64,000 bases of DNA, taken from assembly GCA_045589355.1 (NCBI GenBank), contig JAZNOW010000074.1:10221-74220 (forward strand). The letters run 5' to 3'. The number at the start of each line of letters is the position of its first letter. Positions within the stretch are counted from its first letter, which is position 1. The stretch comes from RUG563 sp045589355. Lineage in GTDB: Bacteria; Bacillota; Clostridia; Christensenellales; Aristaeellaceae. The notes under the pieces were generated by a model that ran no database searches, was not told the DNA's origin, and worked only from the letters and a program-made list of their open reading frames with translations. Below are positions 8,300 through 15,463 of this stretch, piece by piece. The position numbers were made by a program, and so were the translations under genes.

Positions 8300-8300
8300 C

Positions 8301-8329
8301 TTGCCAAACAGGGGCTTTTCGTGTATGAT
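8301..8329 (+). promoter_or_regulatory. Promoter of the glycosidase/Lgt-like/RCC1 operon
   Basis: TTGCCA (8301-8306) and TATGAT (8324-8329) are 17 bases apart, immediately downstream of the preceding terminator and 40 bases before the ATG at 8370. Confidence 0.65.
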
Positions 8330-8369
8330 AGACGGAGTGAATCATTTCCCAGGAAAGGAAGCCTTCACC

Positions 8370-9317
8370 ATGAAGCTGAACAAAATTGTATTTTTTCTTT
8401 TGACGTCCCTCCTGTTTGCGGCAGTTGCCGTTTCGGTATCGGCTCAGGAAGCCCTGCCCATGGATAACTATACCTTCGGTGCCGCCCCCAAGGATGAAAA
8501 CTACCTCTCCGCTGATGAATATCAGGACAGCTCCATCTCCGTCAAAATGTATACGGATGTCTATGCCGATACCACCTACAATTACGCCCATGTAAAAATC
8601 AGCCACCCCTCCCAGCTGCGCACGGCTCCTGCCGGGCTGATCGAAACACCCAAGGCCACCTTCCGCTCCTCCACCACTTCCCGCGGCCGTCTGGTGGCCC
8701 GGGCCGTGAATGCGGTGGTCGCCATCAACGGCGATTACCACACCAAGGCCGACAAGTGCCAGGTGGTGCTGCGGATGAGCCAGCAGGTGCGCAACAACGC
8801 CGACGGCAGCATGGACCTGCTCGTCATCGATAAAGAAGGCAACCTGTCCGCCCTGCCCCTGTGCACCAAGGACCAGTATGCCGCCTATTACGAAGAAAAT
8901 AAAGAGAACCTGTACCAGGTGTTCTGCTTCGGCCCCCTGCTGTGCCAGGACGGCGTCAGCGTGATCGCCCCTGATTACGAAAACCGCTCCCTGGGCGCCC
9001 AGAACAGCACCCAGCGCTCCGCCATCTGCCAGATCGGCCCGCTGGAATACCTGCTGGTCACCTGTGAAGGCCCCCAGAGCAAAGGCTCCAAGGGCATGAC
9101 GCTGCCGGAATTTGCCGCCCTGTGTGAAATGCTGGGCAAAAAGCATAACGAAGAAAGCGGCTGCTCCATCGCCTTCAACCTGGATGGCGGCAACAGCTCC
9201 ACCCTGGTGTTCAAGGGGATGAACAACAAAAAGCAGTTCGCCTACGTCAAGTACAACTGTCCCGATATCGAACGCTTCCTCAGCGACATCATTTACTTCT
9301 CCACCCTGGAAAAATAA
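8370..9317 (+). CDS. Secreted phosphodiester glycosidase family protein (NAGPA domain)
   Basis: The 315-residue protein has a signal peptide (MKLNK start, hydrophobic to about 22, cut near VSAQE). Its main domain shows the phosphodiester glycosidase (NAGPA) pattern: AVVAINGDYH, CFGPLLCQDG and the C-terminal FNLDGGNSSTLV. NAGPA-fold enzymes hydrolyse sugar-phosphodiester bonds, and bacterial members are thought to act on cell-surface or environmental phosphodiester glycans. The ATG at 8370 follows AAAGGA; in-frame upstream ATG codons lie in the promoter and terminator. It starts an operon with an Lgt-like membrane protein 15 bases downstream and an RCC1 protein. The substrate is not known. Confidence 0.87.
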   Translation: MKLNKIVFFLLTSLLFAAVAVSVSAQEALPMDNYTFGAAPKDENYLSADEYQDSSISVKMYTDVYADTTYNYAHVKISHPSQLRTAPAGLIETPKATFRSSTTSRGRLVARAVNAVVAINGDYHTKADKCQVVLRMSQQVRNNADGSMDLLVIDKEGNLSALPLCTKDQYAAYYEENKENLYQVFCFGPLLCQDGVSVIAPDYENRSLGAQNSTQRSAICQIGPLEYLLVTCEGPQSKGSKGMTLPEFAALCEMLGKKHNEESGCSIAFNLDGGNSSTLVFKGMNNKKQFAYVKYNCPDIERFLSDIIYFSTLEK

Positions 9318-9332
9318 AAAGGAGTGCCTTGC

Positions 9333-10292
9333 ATGGAAGAATCCTTCTCCCTGTTTGAAAACACATACGCCCTCCTTGCCCTGTTTTTTACGCTGGTCAG
9401 CTTTGTGCTGGCCATCGTTTTTTCCAAAGGCAAGGCAAAAAAGGTGGCCGTTGCGGTATACGGCCTGCTGGCCGGCGTGCTGGGCCTGTTTGTGGGCCGG
9501 CTTGTTTACTGCGCGGTGCAGTTTGAATTTATGTTCTATGACGAGATCGGCAGTTATGCCGGCCTGGCCCCCTTCTTCCAGTGGGGTAACGGCCGGCTGA
9601 ACATGGGTGGTATTCTGCTTGGCCTTTTGCTGGCAGCGCCCCTTGCCGCCCGGATCACCAAAGAAAAATGCAGTACGCTGCTGGACACCGCCGCCTTTCC
9701 CGGCCTTTTCCTATACGCCGCCCTGCGGTTCATTGAACCCCTTTCCGGCCAAGGCTATGGCGAATGGGTGGAAAACGAAGCCCTTTGGTTCCAGCCCCTT
9801 TGCATCACCAACGAGTGGGGCGACTGGATGCTGTCCGTGTGCTTCATCGAAGGGCTGCTGACGCTGATTCTGGCCATCGTGCTGTTCCTTTTCCGCAGCC
9901 GCGCCAAATGCCCGGGCACCCTGGCCCGCTATGCCCTGTTCCTTTTCTGCGCGGTGCAGGTATTGCCCCATTGCCTCCGGTGCGACGACGTGCTGTTTGT
10001 GTTCATCTTTGCCAGAGTAAACCATATCGTCTGGGCCTGCATCCTTTTCTTCACCCACCTTTCCACCCTCATCAAGGGCAAAAAACGGGGCCTTGCTTCC
10101 AAAACAATCTGGCTGGAAAGCCTGTTGATGCTCCTGGGTGAAGTGGTCTGCATCGCCACCATCTTCGCCCTGGATAAAACCAACCTGCCCGATTTGCTTG
10201 TCTACTTCGTCATGGCGGCCACGCTGGGCCTGATGGCGTTCCTTGCCTGCCGCCGCATTCATAAGGAGGATATGGTATGCTCCGCAGAATAA
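9333..10292 (+). CDS. Polytopic membrane protein, prolipoprotein diacylglyceryl transferase (Lgt)-like
   Basis: The 319-residue protein has about seven to eight hydrophobic segments, the first at 10-30 and the last near 288-308. Its layout and small motifs recall Lgt: GRLVYC in the second segment region, NMGGILLGLLL in the third, and FIEGLL in the position of the Lgt tyrosine/glutamate helix. The canonical Lgt heart (GGxSFHGGxxG with the catalytic His) is not present, so ordinary lipoprotein diacylglyceryl transfer is doubtful. AAAGGAG precedes the ATG at 9333. The end overlaps the RCC1 gene by 16 bases, so the two are co-translated. It may modify or export the neighbouring secreted proteins, which is speculation. 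Confidence 0.6.
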   Translation: MEESFSLFENTYALLALFFTLVSFVLAIVFSKGKAKKVAVAVYGLLAGVLGLFVGRLVYCAVQFEFMFYDEIGSYAGLAPFFQWGNGRLNMGGILLGLLLAAPLAARITKEKCSTLLDTAAFPGLFLYAALRFIEPLSGQGYGEWVENEALWFQPLCITNEWGDWMLSVCFIEGLLTLILAIVLFLFRSRAKCPGTLARYALFLFCAVQVLPHCLRCDDVLFVFIFARVNHIVWACILFFTHLSTLIKGKKRGLASKTIWLESLLMLLGEVVCIATIFALDKTNLPDLLVYFVMAATLGLMAFLACRRIHKEDMVCSAE

Positions 10293-11449
10293 CCGCTCTT
10301 TCCCTGCTTTTGTGCCTTCTTTGCGGCAGCGCCCTTGCCCAGGTGCACACCCTGCCTGACGGCCGGAACGTGATCCTTGCCGTGGGCGGCAGCTTTGCCT
10401 ACACCCGGGATACCACCGGCTTCATCCGCTGCTGGGGGGATAACCAGTTCGGCCAGCTGGGCAAAGGTAACCTGAAGCAAACCTACAAAGTGTCCGATTT
10501 CAAAACAAAAAATGAAGAGATCGACCTGTCCCTGCTCACCGACGTGGTCACCGCTTCCGATTACAGCTTCCTCTGGCTGTCCGACGGCAGCGTGTACGGC
10601 GTGGGCAATAACAGCTACCTGCCCCTTACCCTGAAAGAAGGCAGCTACACCACCCATAAGAAAGCCAGCCTGCCCGAAAAGCCTGCCGCCTTTGCCACCG
10701 GCTTTGGCCATGTGCTGATGCTGACGGAAGATGGCCGTGTGTACGCCTGGGGCCGCAACAGCAACGGCCAGGTGGGCAACGGCAAGCGCAAGAACGTGCA
10801 GCAGCCCTACCTGCTTCCCCTGGAAAACATTGTACAGATCGCAGGCGGCGGCAAGTTCTCCCTGGCCCTGGCGGCCGACGGCACGCTGTATGGCTGGGGC
10901 AATAACGAAAACCACGAAATTTCCCCGGAAAACACCGCTTATTTTGCCGAACCCATCGTCATTGACTATGGCGATATCAGCATTGCTTCCATCGACGCCT
11001 GCGGCCACAGCGTGGTGCTGCTGGACACGGAAGGTACTTTGTGGACCTGGGGTCGGAACGATTTCCACCAGCTGGGCTATGATACCAATCTGAAAACCAC
11101 CTCCGCCCCCCAGGCCGTTCCCCTGCCCCTGCCGGTGAAATATGTGGCCGCCTATTCCTCCCAGACCTACGCCATTTTGGAAGACGGCTCCCTCTGGAGC
11201 TGGGGCAACAACAGCTACGGCCAGCTGGGCCAGGGCTTCCGTTCCTCTTCCACCGAAGGCGTGCTGCCGGCCCAGGTGTGGGATAAGGACGTGGTGCTGG
11301 TGCAGGGCGGCAGCCTTTTCTGCCTGGCCATGCTTGAAGACGGCACCGTGCTTTCCGCCGGCATCAGCAAGTTCGGCCAGCAGGGCGAAGGCACCGGAGA
11401 AAGCAAATACACCCTTTCCCCCAACGGCATGGATCTGATCCTTGACTGA
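10277..11449 (+). CDS. Secreted RCC1-repeat beta-propeller protein
   Basis: The 390-residue protein starts with a clear signal peptide (MLRRITALSLLLCLLCGSALAQ region). It contains about seven RCC1-type blades, each with a short Gly-Trp-Gly core: CWGDNQFGQLG, AWGRNSNGQVG, GWGNNENHEI, TWGRNDFHQLG, SWGNNSYGQLG and two weaker ones. RCC1 propellers are protein- or ligand-binding scaffolds; no catalytic motif is seen. The ATG at 10277 follows AAGGAGG and overlaps the upstream gene by 16 bases. It is the last gene of the operon; an IS200-type element begins about 40 bases after the stop codon. Confidence 0.88.
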   Translation: MLRRITALSLLLCLLCGSALAQVHTLPDGRNVILAVGGSFAYTRDTTGFIRCWGDNQFGQLGKGNLKQTYKVSDFKTKNEEIDLSLLTDVVTASDYSFLWLSDGSVYGVGNNSYLPLTLKEGSYTTHKKASLPEKPAAFATGFGHVLMLTEDGRVYAWGRNSNGQVGNGKRKNVQQPYLLPLENIVQIAGGGKFSLALAADGTLYGWGNNENHEISPENTAYFAEPIVIDYGDISIASIDACGHSVVLLDTEGTLWTWGRNDFHQLGYDTNLKTTSAPQAVPLPLPVKYVAAYSSQTYAILEDGSLWSWGNNSYGQLGQGFRSSSTEGVLPAQVWDKDVVLVQGGSLFCLAMLEDGTVLSAGISKFGQQGEGTGESKYTLSPNGMDLILD

Positions 11450-11583
11450 TTAAACAAGCTTATAACGTATAATGTTACAGAACCCATCCACCAGCGTAGC
11501 TGGTGGTTGTCACCATGCGGGCATAGCCCTCTGTTCCTCGCAATGCGTCAAACGCATAATTACGATCTGCCAATTGCGCAAGA

Positions 11584-12048
11584 TTATTTCCGGCTGCCCG
11601 TAAACGGGCTGGTGGACGGCATTCGCAGCTGTTCCCCCAGCTCGTCTTCTTTTAGCTGGTTCTTCACATATTCTTCTATTCGTTTTTCATTTTTCCCTAC
11701 TGTATCTACATAGTAACCGCGACACCAGAATTCTCTGTTCCGATATTTGTACTTCAATTCCCCATATTCTTCGTACAGCATCGTACTACTTTTTCCTTTC
11801 AAGTATCCCATGAAGTGTGATACTGAAATCTTTGGCGGTATTTCTACATACAGATGAATATGGTTCGGGCATGCTTCTGCTTGTATTATCTTTACTTCTT
11901 TTCTTTCACATAATTGCCTCAGAATTTTTCCTATCCCTTGCCTTTTTTCTTTATAAAACACTCGTCTCCTATACTTCGGCGCAAATACTATGTGATATTT
12001 GCAATTCCATTTCGTGTGTGATAAACTGTTCATGTCATTCATTCCCAT
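11584..12048 (-). CDS. tnpA: IS200/IS605 family transposase TnpA (Y1, HUH)
   Basis: The 154-residue protein is full length for IS200-type TnpA. The HUH metal motif is HIH in ACPNHIHLYV, and the catalytic tyrosine region reads WCRGYYVDTVGKN. Other family blocks are KWNCKYHIVFAPKYRR and GYLKGKSS. TnpA excises and inserts single-stranded DNA by recognising the element's end hairpins. The ATG at 12048 follows GGGAGGGA; nearby in-frame ATG codons at 12042 and 12033 are alternatives. The frame shows no interruption, so the element may be active. Codon use is more AT-rich than its neighbours. Confidence 0.95.
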   Translation of the reverse strand: MGMNDMNSLSHTKWNCKYHIVFAPKYRRRVFYKEKRQGIGKILRQLCERKEVKIIQAEACPNHIHLYVEIPPKISVSHFMGYLKGKSSTMLYEEYGELKYKYRNREFWCRGYYVDTVGKNEKRIEEYVKNQLKEDELGEQLRMPSTSPFTGSRK

Positions 12049-12061
12049 AATGAATGTCCCT

Positions 12062-12109
12062 CCCTGTTAGTTTTGTGCAGTTGGCAGACCGCACTTTATT
12101 CTAACAGGG
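12062..12109 (-). promoter_or_regulatory. Leader hairpin of tnpA that can hide its ribosome binding site
   Basis: CCCTGTTAG (12062-12070) pairs perfectly with CTAACAGGG (12101-12109), with a smaller GTGC/GCAC pair inside the loop. In the tnpA message the 3' arm runs directly into GGGAGGGA, the Shine-Dalgarno site, so folding would partly block it. Known IS200 elements keep transposase low by the same kind of leader structure. On the plus strand the same stem is followed by six T (12110-12115) and could stop read-through. Confidence 0.6.
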
Positions 12110-12174
12110 TTTTTTATTCATCGCCATAGGCTTTCCGGAACCACTGGCCTAGCCAGTGGTTTTCTTTATACAAT

Positions 12175-12206
12175 CAGCGCATGTTGCATATATGCAACAT
12201 GCGCTG
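12175..12206. repeat. Perfect 32-base palindrome
   Basis: CAGCGCATGTTGCATA is followed at once by its exact reverse complement. It lies between the IS hairpin and the AT-rich gene ending at 12229. There is no T run on either side, so it is a poor terminator. It could be a protein binding site or a remnant of an insertion. Confidence 0.75.
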
Positions 12207-12228
12207 TTCTTCGCTATATCAAATAAAC

Positions 12229-12999
12229 TCAAATATTCATTTGATAATCACCACGGAAAATAGCTTCCTGTATTCGTTTATTTCTTGAAGCGACAAATTG
12301 CAATTCACAATCAATCCAAGTCAAATAATCTGAAACTGTTTGAGGTAATGGGTTCTTTGTAAAGTCGCCATCTCCAATCCAAAAATTCACCGAACAATAG
12401 TCATCCGATACACAATCCTGTAAATAGAAAAAATCAACATATCCCTTAAAATCAACAAACAAATCAAAAAATGCTTCATCTTTGTTCAAAGTATCATATA
12501 TTGGGCTTTTTTCACCATTATAATATTTTCTTATACATTCCAACGTAAGATCCCAACGATCTCGTATTTTATGGTTGCACCCCCGTGACTGATTGATCCC
12601 TCCAGGTCTCTTTGGAAAGATAATCATGCCACCTATTGTATAAGAGCATCTAATGTAGTTTTCCATGAATTTTCTATAGTCTGGTACTACATTCTTTACT
12701 TTCTCAATCATATTCTTGTAACGTTCATACCGGAAACTTGCTGTAATAGAATCGCTTCCAAAACGAAAATTACGCCACGATAAATAATTGGCAACAGTAT
12801 CTGTCTTTAAATCTAAAAACTCTCCGTTTGGTAAAGGTTTGCTCCACAAAAGTTTATGATATTGACGAAGCACCTTACTTGAAGAGTCCGGATCACTTCC
12901 TCCTGACCCAAGTCCATTATTATTTCCCCAGAAATTATTCCAGTAGTTCGGAGTATCCGTTGTGAAATCAAAATTTACATCAATATCCAATACATTCAT
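12229..12999 (-). CDS. Uncharacterised AT-rich cargo protein (possibly DUF6994-like)
   Basis: The 256-residue soluble protein has no signal peptide or membrane segment. Recognisable blocks are LRQYHKLLWSKPLPNGE, SYTIGGMIIFP and SRGCNHKIRDRWDLTLECIR; these recall a family of phage- and island-associated hypothetical proteins (DUF6994, from memory, not verified). No function is known. Its codon use (AAT, TTT, ATA rich) differs sharply from the surrounding GC-rich genes, and it lies between an IS200 element and a hairpin repeat, both suggesting acquisition. The ATG at 12999 follows GAGAAGG by 9 bases; a GTG at 13008 overlaps that site and was rejected. Confidence 0.75.
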   Translation of the reverse strand: MNVLDIDVNFDFTTDTPNYWNNFWGNNNGLGSGGSDPDSSSKVLRQYHKLLWSKPLPNGEFLDLKTDTVANYLSWRNFRFGSDSITASFRYERYKNMIEKVKNVVPDYRKFMENYIRCSYTIGGMIIFPKRPGGINQSRGCNHKIRDRWDLTLECIRKYYNGEKSPIYDTLNKDEAFFDLFVDFKGYVDFFYLQDCVSDDYCSVNFWIGDGDFTKNPLPQTVSDYLTWIDCELQFVASRNKRIQEAIFRGDYQMNI

Positions 13000-13110
13000 A
13001 TCATTCACCTTCTCAAAGCAATTTCATTGTGCCCGTGGTGCTGTTTCTTTTCGTCTCCACACCTTTCATGCGGAAGCACCCCTGTCAGATAAAATTGTGT
13101 GTCGCACTCT

Positions 13111-13163
13111 GGGTCCAGGGCCGATGGCCCTGGTGCGGGGTACAGGGGCTGCATAGGCCCCTG
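13111..13163 (+). repeat. Dispersed double-hairpin repeat, copy C
   Basis: It opens with GGGTCCAGGG. Hairpin 1 is CCAGGGCC (13115-13122)/GGCCCTGG (13126-13133). Hairpin 2 is CAGGGGC (13143-13149)/GCCCCTG (13157-13163). The order, spacing and first stem match copy B near 3.5 kb. A short upstream stretch (GCCCGTGG and TTTCAYGCGGAA) is also shared, so the repeat unit may start near 13030. Confidence 0.75.
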
Positions 13164-13213
13164 CCTCGCAATGGGGGGTGCAGAAAGCGCAGTGCCCCTT
13201 CAATCACCCTTGC

Positions 13214-13897
13214 TTACAGCTGCACCGGCACAGGGCGATCTATCGTCATGCCCTTTTCGGTCACAAGGCAATCATACGCCCAAATCTCAACGCCCGCCTG
13301 CTTTGCCTGCCGCAGCGCTTCTCCAAAGGCCGGGTGCATGGTGTCATTCGGCGAAAAGCTGTGTATGCCCTTCATCTGGATCACGAAAAGGGCGGCCGCT
13401 TTGTTCCCTTCTTCCACGCATCTGATCAGCGTGTTGAGATGCTTGATACCCCTTTCCGTAGGCGCATCGGGAAACAGGGCATGGCCCTCCTTTTCCAGCG
13501 TGACCCCCTTCACTTCCACAAACCATGTTTCATTATCCGTTTCCACGCAGAAATCCAGCCTGCTTTCCCCGTGGGTCACTTCGCCTTTCACCTGCTTTGC
13601 CCCCGGGATCAGATGCCACAGCGCTTCCCCGGCTGCATGGTTGGGGGCCTGGCTGTCCATATTGATATAGGTATCCCCTTTCCAGACGGCCACCAGATCA
13701 TACTTTGTTTTCCTTGCTGGGTTATCCGATACGCTGAGGGTCACTTTGGCGCCGGGCACCAACAGTTCCCGGCACCGGCCTGTATTTTTCACATGGCACA
13801 CTTCTTCCTTCCCATCCACCAGCACATGGGCGATGAACCGGTTGGGCCGGGACTGAAAAATGCCATCCTTCACTTCTTTATACAATTGCACCCACAT
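13214..13897 (-). CDS. sfsA: SfsA family DNA/RNA nuclease
   Basis: The 227-residue protein is of normal SfsA length. It shows the N-terminal OB-fold start (RPNRFIAHV, HVKNTGRCRELL), the central MDSQAPNHAAGEAL block, and a PD-(D/E)xK-like core made of SRLDFCVE and FVEVKGVTLE, followed by ALFPDAPTERG. SfsA was first described as a sugar fermentation stimulation protein and later as a nuclease; its biological role remains unclear. The ATG at 13897 follows GGGGAGGTGA. The gene is alone on the minus strand, facing a hairpin repeat downstream and divergent from the oxidoreductase operon. Confidence 0.93.
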   Translation of the reverse strand: MWVQLYKEVKDGIFQSRPNRFIAHVLVDGKEEVCHVKNTGRCRELLVPGAKVTLSVSDNPARKTKYDLVAVWKGDTYINMDSQAPNHAAGEALWHLIPGAKQVKGEVTHGESRLDFCVETDNETWFVEVKGVTLEKEGHALFPDAPTERGIKHLNTLIRCVEEGNKAAALFVIQMKGIHSFSPNDTMHPAFGEALRQAKQAGVEIWAYDCLVTEKGMTIDRPVPVQL

Positions 13898-13947
13898 TCA
13901 CCTCCCCGCTATCTTACCATCATTTTCTCTCCGATACAAGGGAAAGC

Positions 13948-13976
13948 TTGTCACAACACCCTATTTGTGGTATGAT
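13948..13976 (+). promoter_or_regulatory. Promoter of the glycerol-3-phosphate-type operon
   Basis: TTGTCA (13948-13953) and TATGAT (13971-13976) are separated by 17 bases, about 50 bases before the ATG at 14029. Confidence 0.6.
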
Positions 13977-14028
13977 GAAACATGGTGTATACAATATGTT
14001 TGAAACCATCGAAAGGAAGGAAACACAC

Positions 14029-15459
14029 ATGTATGATGTTGCCATCATCGGCTGCGGCGTGATCGGCGCTGCTGCCGCCTTCGAATTATCCAAATACAAG
14101 CTGAACATTGCCGTTCTGGAAAAAGAAAACGACGTGGCCATGGGCGCCTCCCGTGCCAACAGCGCCATCATCCACGCCGGTTACGACCCCGAACCCGGTA
14201 CCATGATGGCCCGGCTCAACGTGCAGGGCTGTGCCATGGCGGAACAGCTGTGCAAAGACCTGTCCGTTCCTTATGAAAAGATCGGCTCTTTGGTGCTGGC
14301 CTTTTCCGAAAGCGAAATGGAAACGGTGAACATGCTGTATGACCGGGGTGTAAAAAACGGCGTGCCGGATATGCGTATCCTTTCCAAAGAAGAAGTGCTT
14401 CAGATGGAACCGGAAGTAAGCCACGAAGTGACGGGCGCTTTGTATGCCCCCTCCGCCGGCATTGTGGGCCCCTGGGAATACACCATTGCTTTTGCCGAAG
14501 TGGCGGTGCAAAACGGCGTGGAAATGAAGCTGCGCACCCGGGTGGAAAATATCGAATGGGCCGGGGATCATTATGTGATCCATACCAATAAAGGCAATGT
14601 GGAAGCAAAATACATCGTCAACGCCGCCGGCGTAAACAGCGGCCGCATCCACGAAATGGTGGCGGAAAAAACCTTTGAAATCCGGCCCAACCGGGGCGAA
14701 TACTATGTGATGGACAAGTGTGAAGTAACCAGGGCAAAGCACACCCTCTTCCAGTGCCCCAACGAAAACGGCAAAGGCGTATTGGTTTCCCCCACCGTGG
14801 GCGGCAACCTGATCGTGGGCCCCAATGCGGAAGGTGTATCCGGCGAAAACGATACCCACAACACCTTTTCCGGCATGGCTTTTGTGCAGAAGATGGCGGC
14901 CAAAAGCGTGCCCACCATCAATTACCGCAATTCCATCCGCAATTTTGCCGGTGTACGCGCCAACCTGAACAAGGACGAATTCCAGATCGGCGTGGCGGCA
15001 AAGCAGTTCATTGATCTGGCGGGCATCAAATCCCCCGGCCTTTCTTCCGCTCCGGCCATTGCGCTGGAATGTGTGCAGCTGCTGCAAGGCGAAGGGCTGA
15101 TGATGGAAAAGAAAGAAAACCCCGTCACCACCCGCAAGCATATCCACTTCCGCAAGCTTTCCGCGGAAGAAAAGCAGAAGGTGATCGCCGAAAACCCGCT
15201 GTACGGCCGGGTGATCTGCCGGTGCGAAACCATCACCGAAGGAGAAATTGTGGACGCCATCCATTCTCCCATCCCTCCCTGCTCCATTGACGGTATCAAG
15301 CGCCGTGCCGGCAGCGGCCTGGGCCGGTGCCAGGGCGGCTTCTGCGGTCCCCGGGTGCTGGATATTCTGGCCCGGGAGCTGAAGGTAAGCCCCCTGGATA
15401 TCCTGCAGGATAAGGACGGCAGCTTCATTCTGATGAACGAAACGAAAAAGGAGGTGTAA
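14029..15459 (+). CDS. FAD-dependent oxidoreductase, GlpA-like (glycerol-3-phosphate dehydrogenase family)
   Basis: The 476-residue protein begins with an FAD-binding Rossmann motif (IIGCGVIGAAAAFELS) and has the DAO/GlpA fold. A second domain near 395-450 is a BFD-like [2Fe-2S] module with four Cys in CRCETI and GRCQGGFC. Archetypal GlpA oxidises sn-glycerol 3-phosphate to dihydroxyacetone phosphate in anaerobic respiration or fermentation. The next genes are a GlpB-like flavoprotein and a DUF1667 protein, the usual clostridial trio. The ATG at 14029 follows GAAAGGAAGG; an in-frame ATG at 13948 lies in the promoter. A related amino-acid or 2-hydroxyglutarate-type substrate cannot be excluded. 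Confidence 0.85.
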   Translation: MYDVAIIGCGVIGAAAAFELSKYKLNIAVLEKENDVAMGASRANSAIIHAGYDPEPGTMMARLNVQGCAMAEQLCKDLSVPYEKIGSLVLAFSESEMETVNMLYDRGVKNGVPDMRILSKEEVLQMEPEVSHEVTGALYAPSAGIVGPWEYTIAFAEVAVQNGVEMKLRTRVENIEWAGDHYVIHTNKGNVEAKYIVNAAGVNSGRIHEMVAEKTFEIRPNRGEYYVMDKCEVTRAKHTLFQCPNENGKGVLVSPTVGGNLIVGPNAEGVSGENDTHNTFSGMAFVQKMAAKSVPTINYRNSIRNFAGVRANLNKDEFQIGVAAKQFIDLAGIKSPGLSSAPAIALECVQLLQGEGLMMEKKENPVTTRKHIHFRKLSAEEKQKVIAENPLYGRVICRCETITEGEIVDAIHSPIPPCSIDGIKRRAGSGLGRCQGGFCGPRVLDILARELKVSPLDILQDKDGSFILMNETKKEV

Positions 15460-15463
15460 CGCC

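Larger units (their letters stand above)
11488..12159 (-). mobile_element. IS200/IS605-type insertion element with hairpin ends
   Basis: A single-domain Y1 transposase gene is flanked by two hairpins of matching design. At the plus-strand left is CCACCAGC (11488-11495), three bases, GCTGGTGG (11499-11506). At the right is CCACTGGC (12141-12148), three bases, GCCAGTGG (12152-12159). Subterminal hairpins instead of terminal inverted repeats, and no target duplication, are what IS200-type elements show. The exact cleavage points lie a few bases outside the hairpins and cannot be fixed here. The stretch 11507-11583, downstream of tnpA, is non-coding with a small ATGCGT/ACGCAT hairpin. No tnpB is present. 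Confidence 0.75.

Noticed and set aside
7014..9146. Open frame of about 710 codons opposite the second ABC subunit and the glycosidase gene
   Set aside because: It spans two real genes, a terminator and a promoter on the other strand and has no recognisable motif.
11584..13008. Prophage or integrative element around the IS200 element
   Set aside because: No integrase, structural or replication genes and no flanking direct repeats were seen.
3178..13163. Hairpin repeats as a CRISPR array
   Set aside because: Copies are not regularly spaced, lie 10 kb apart and in both orientations, and no cas gene is present.
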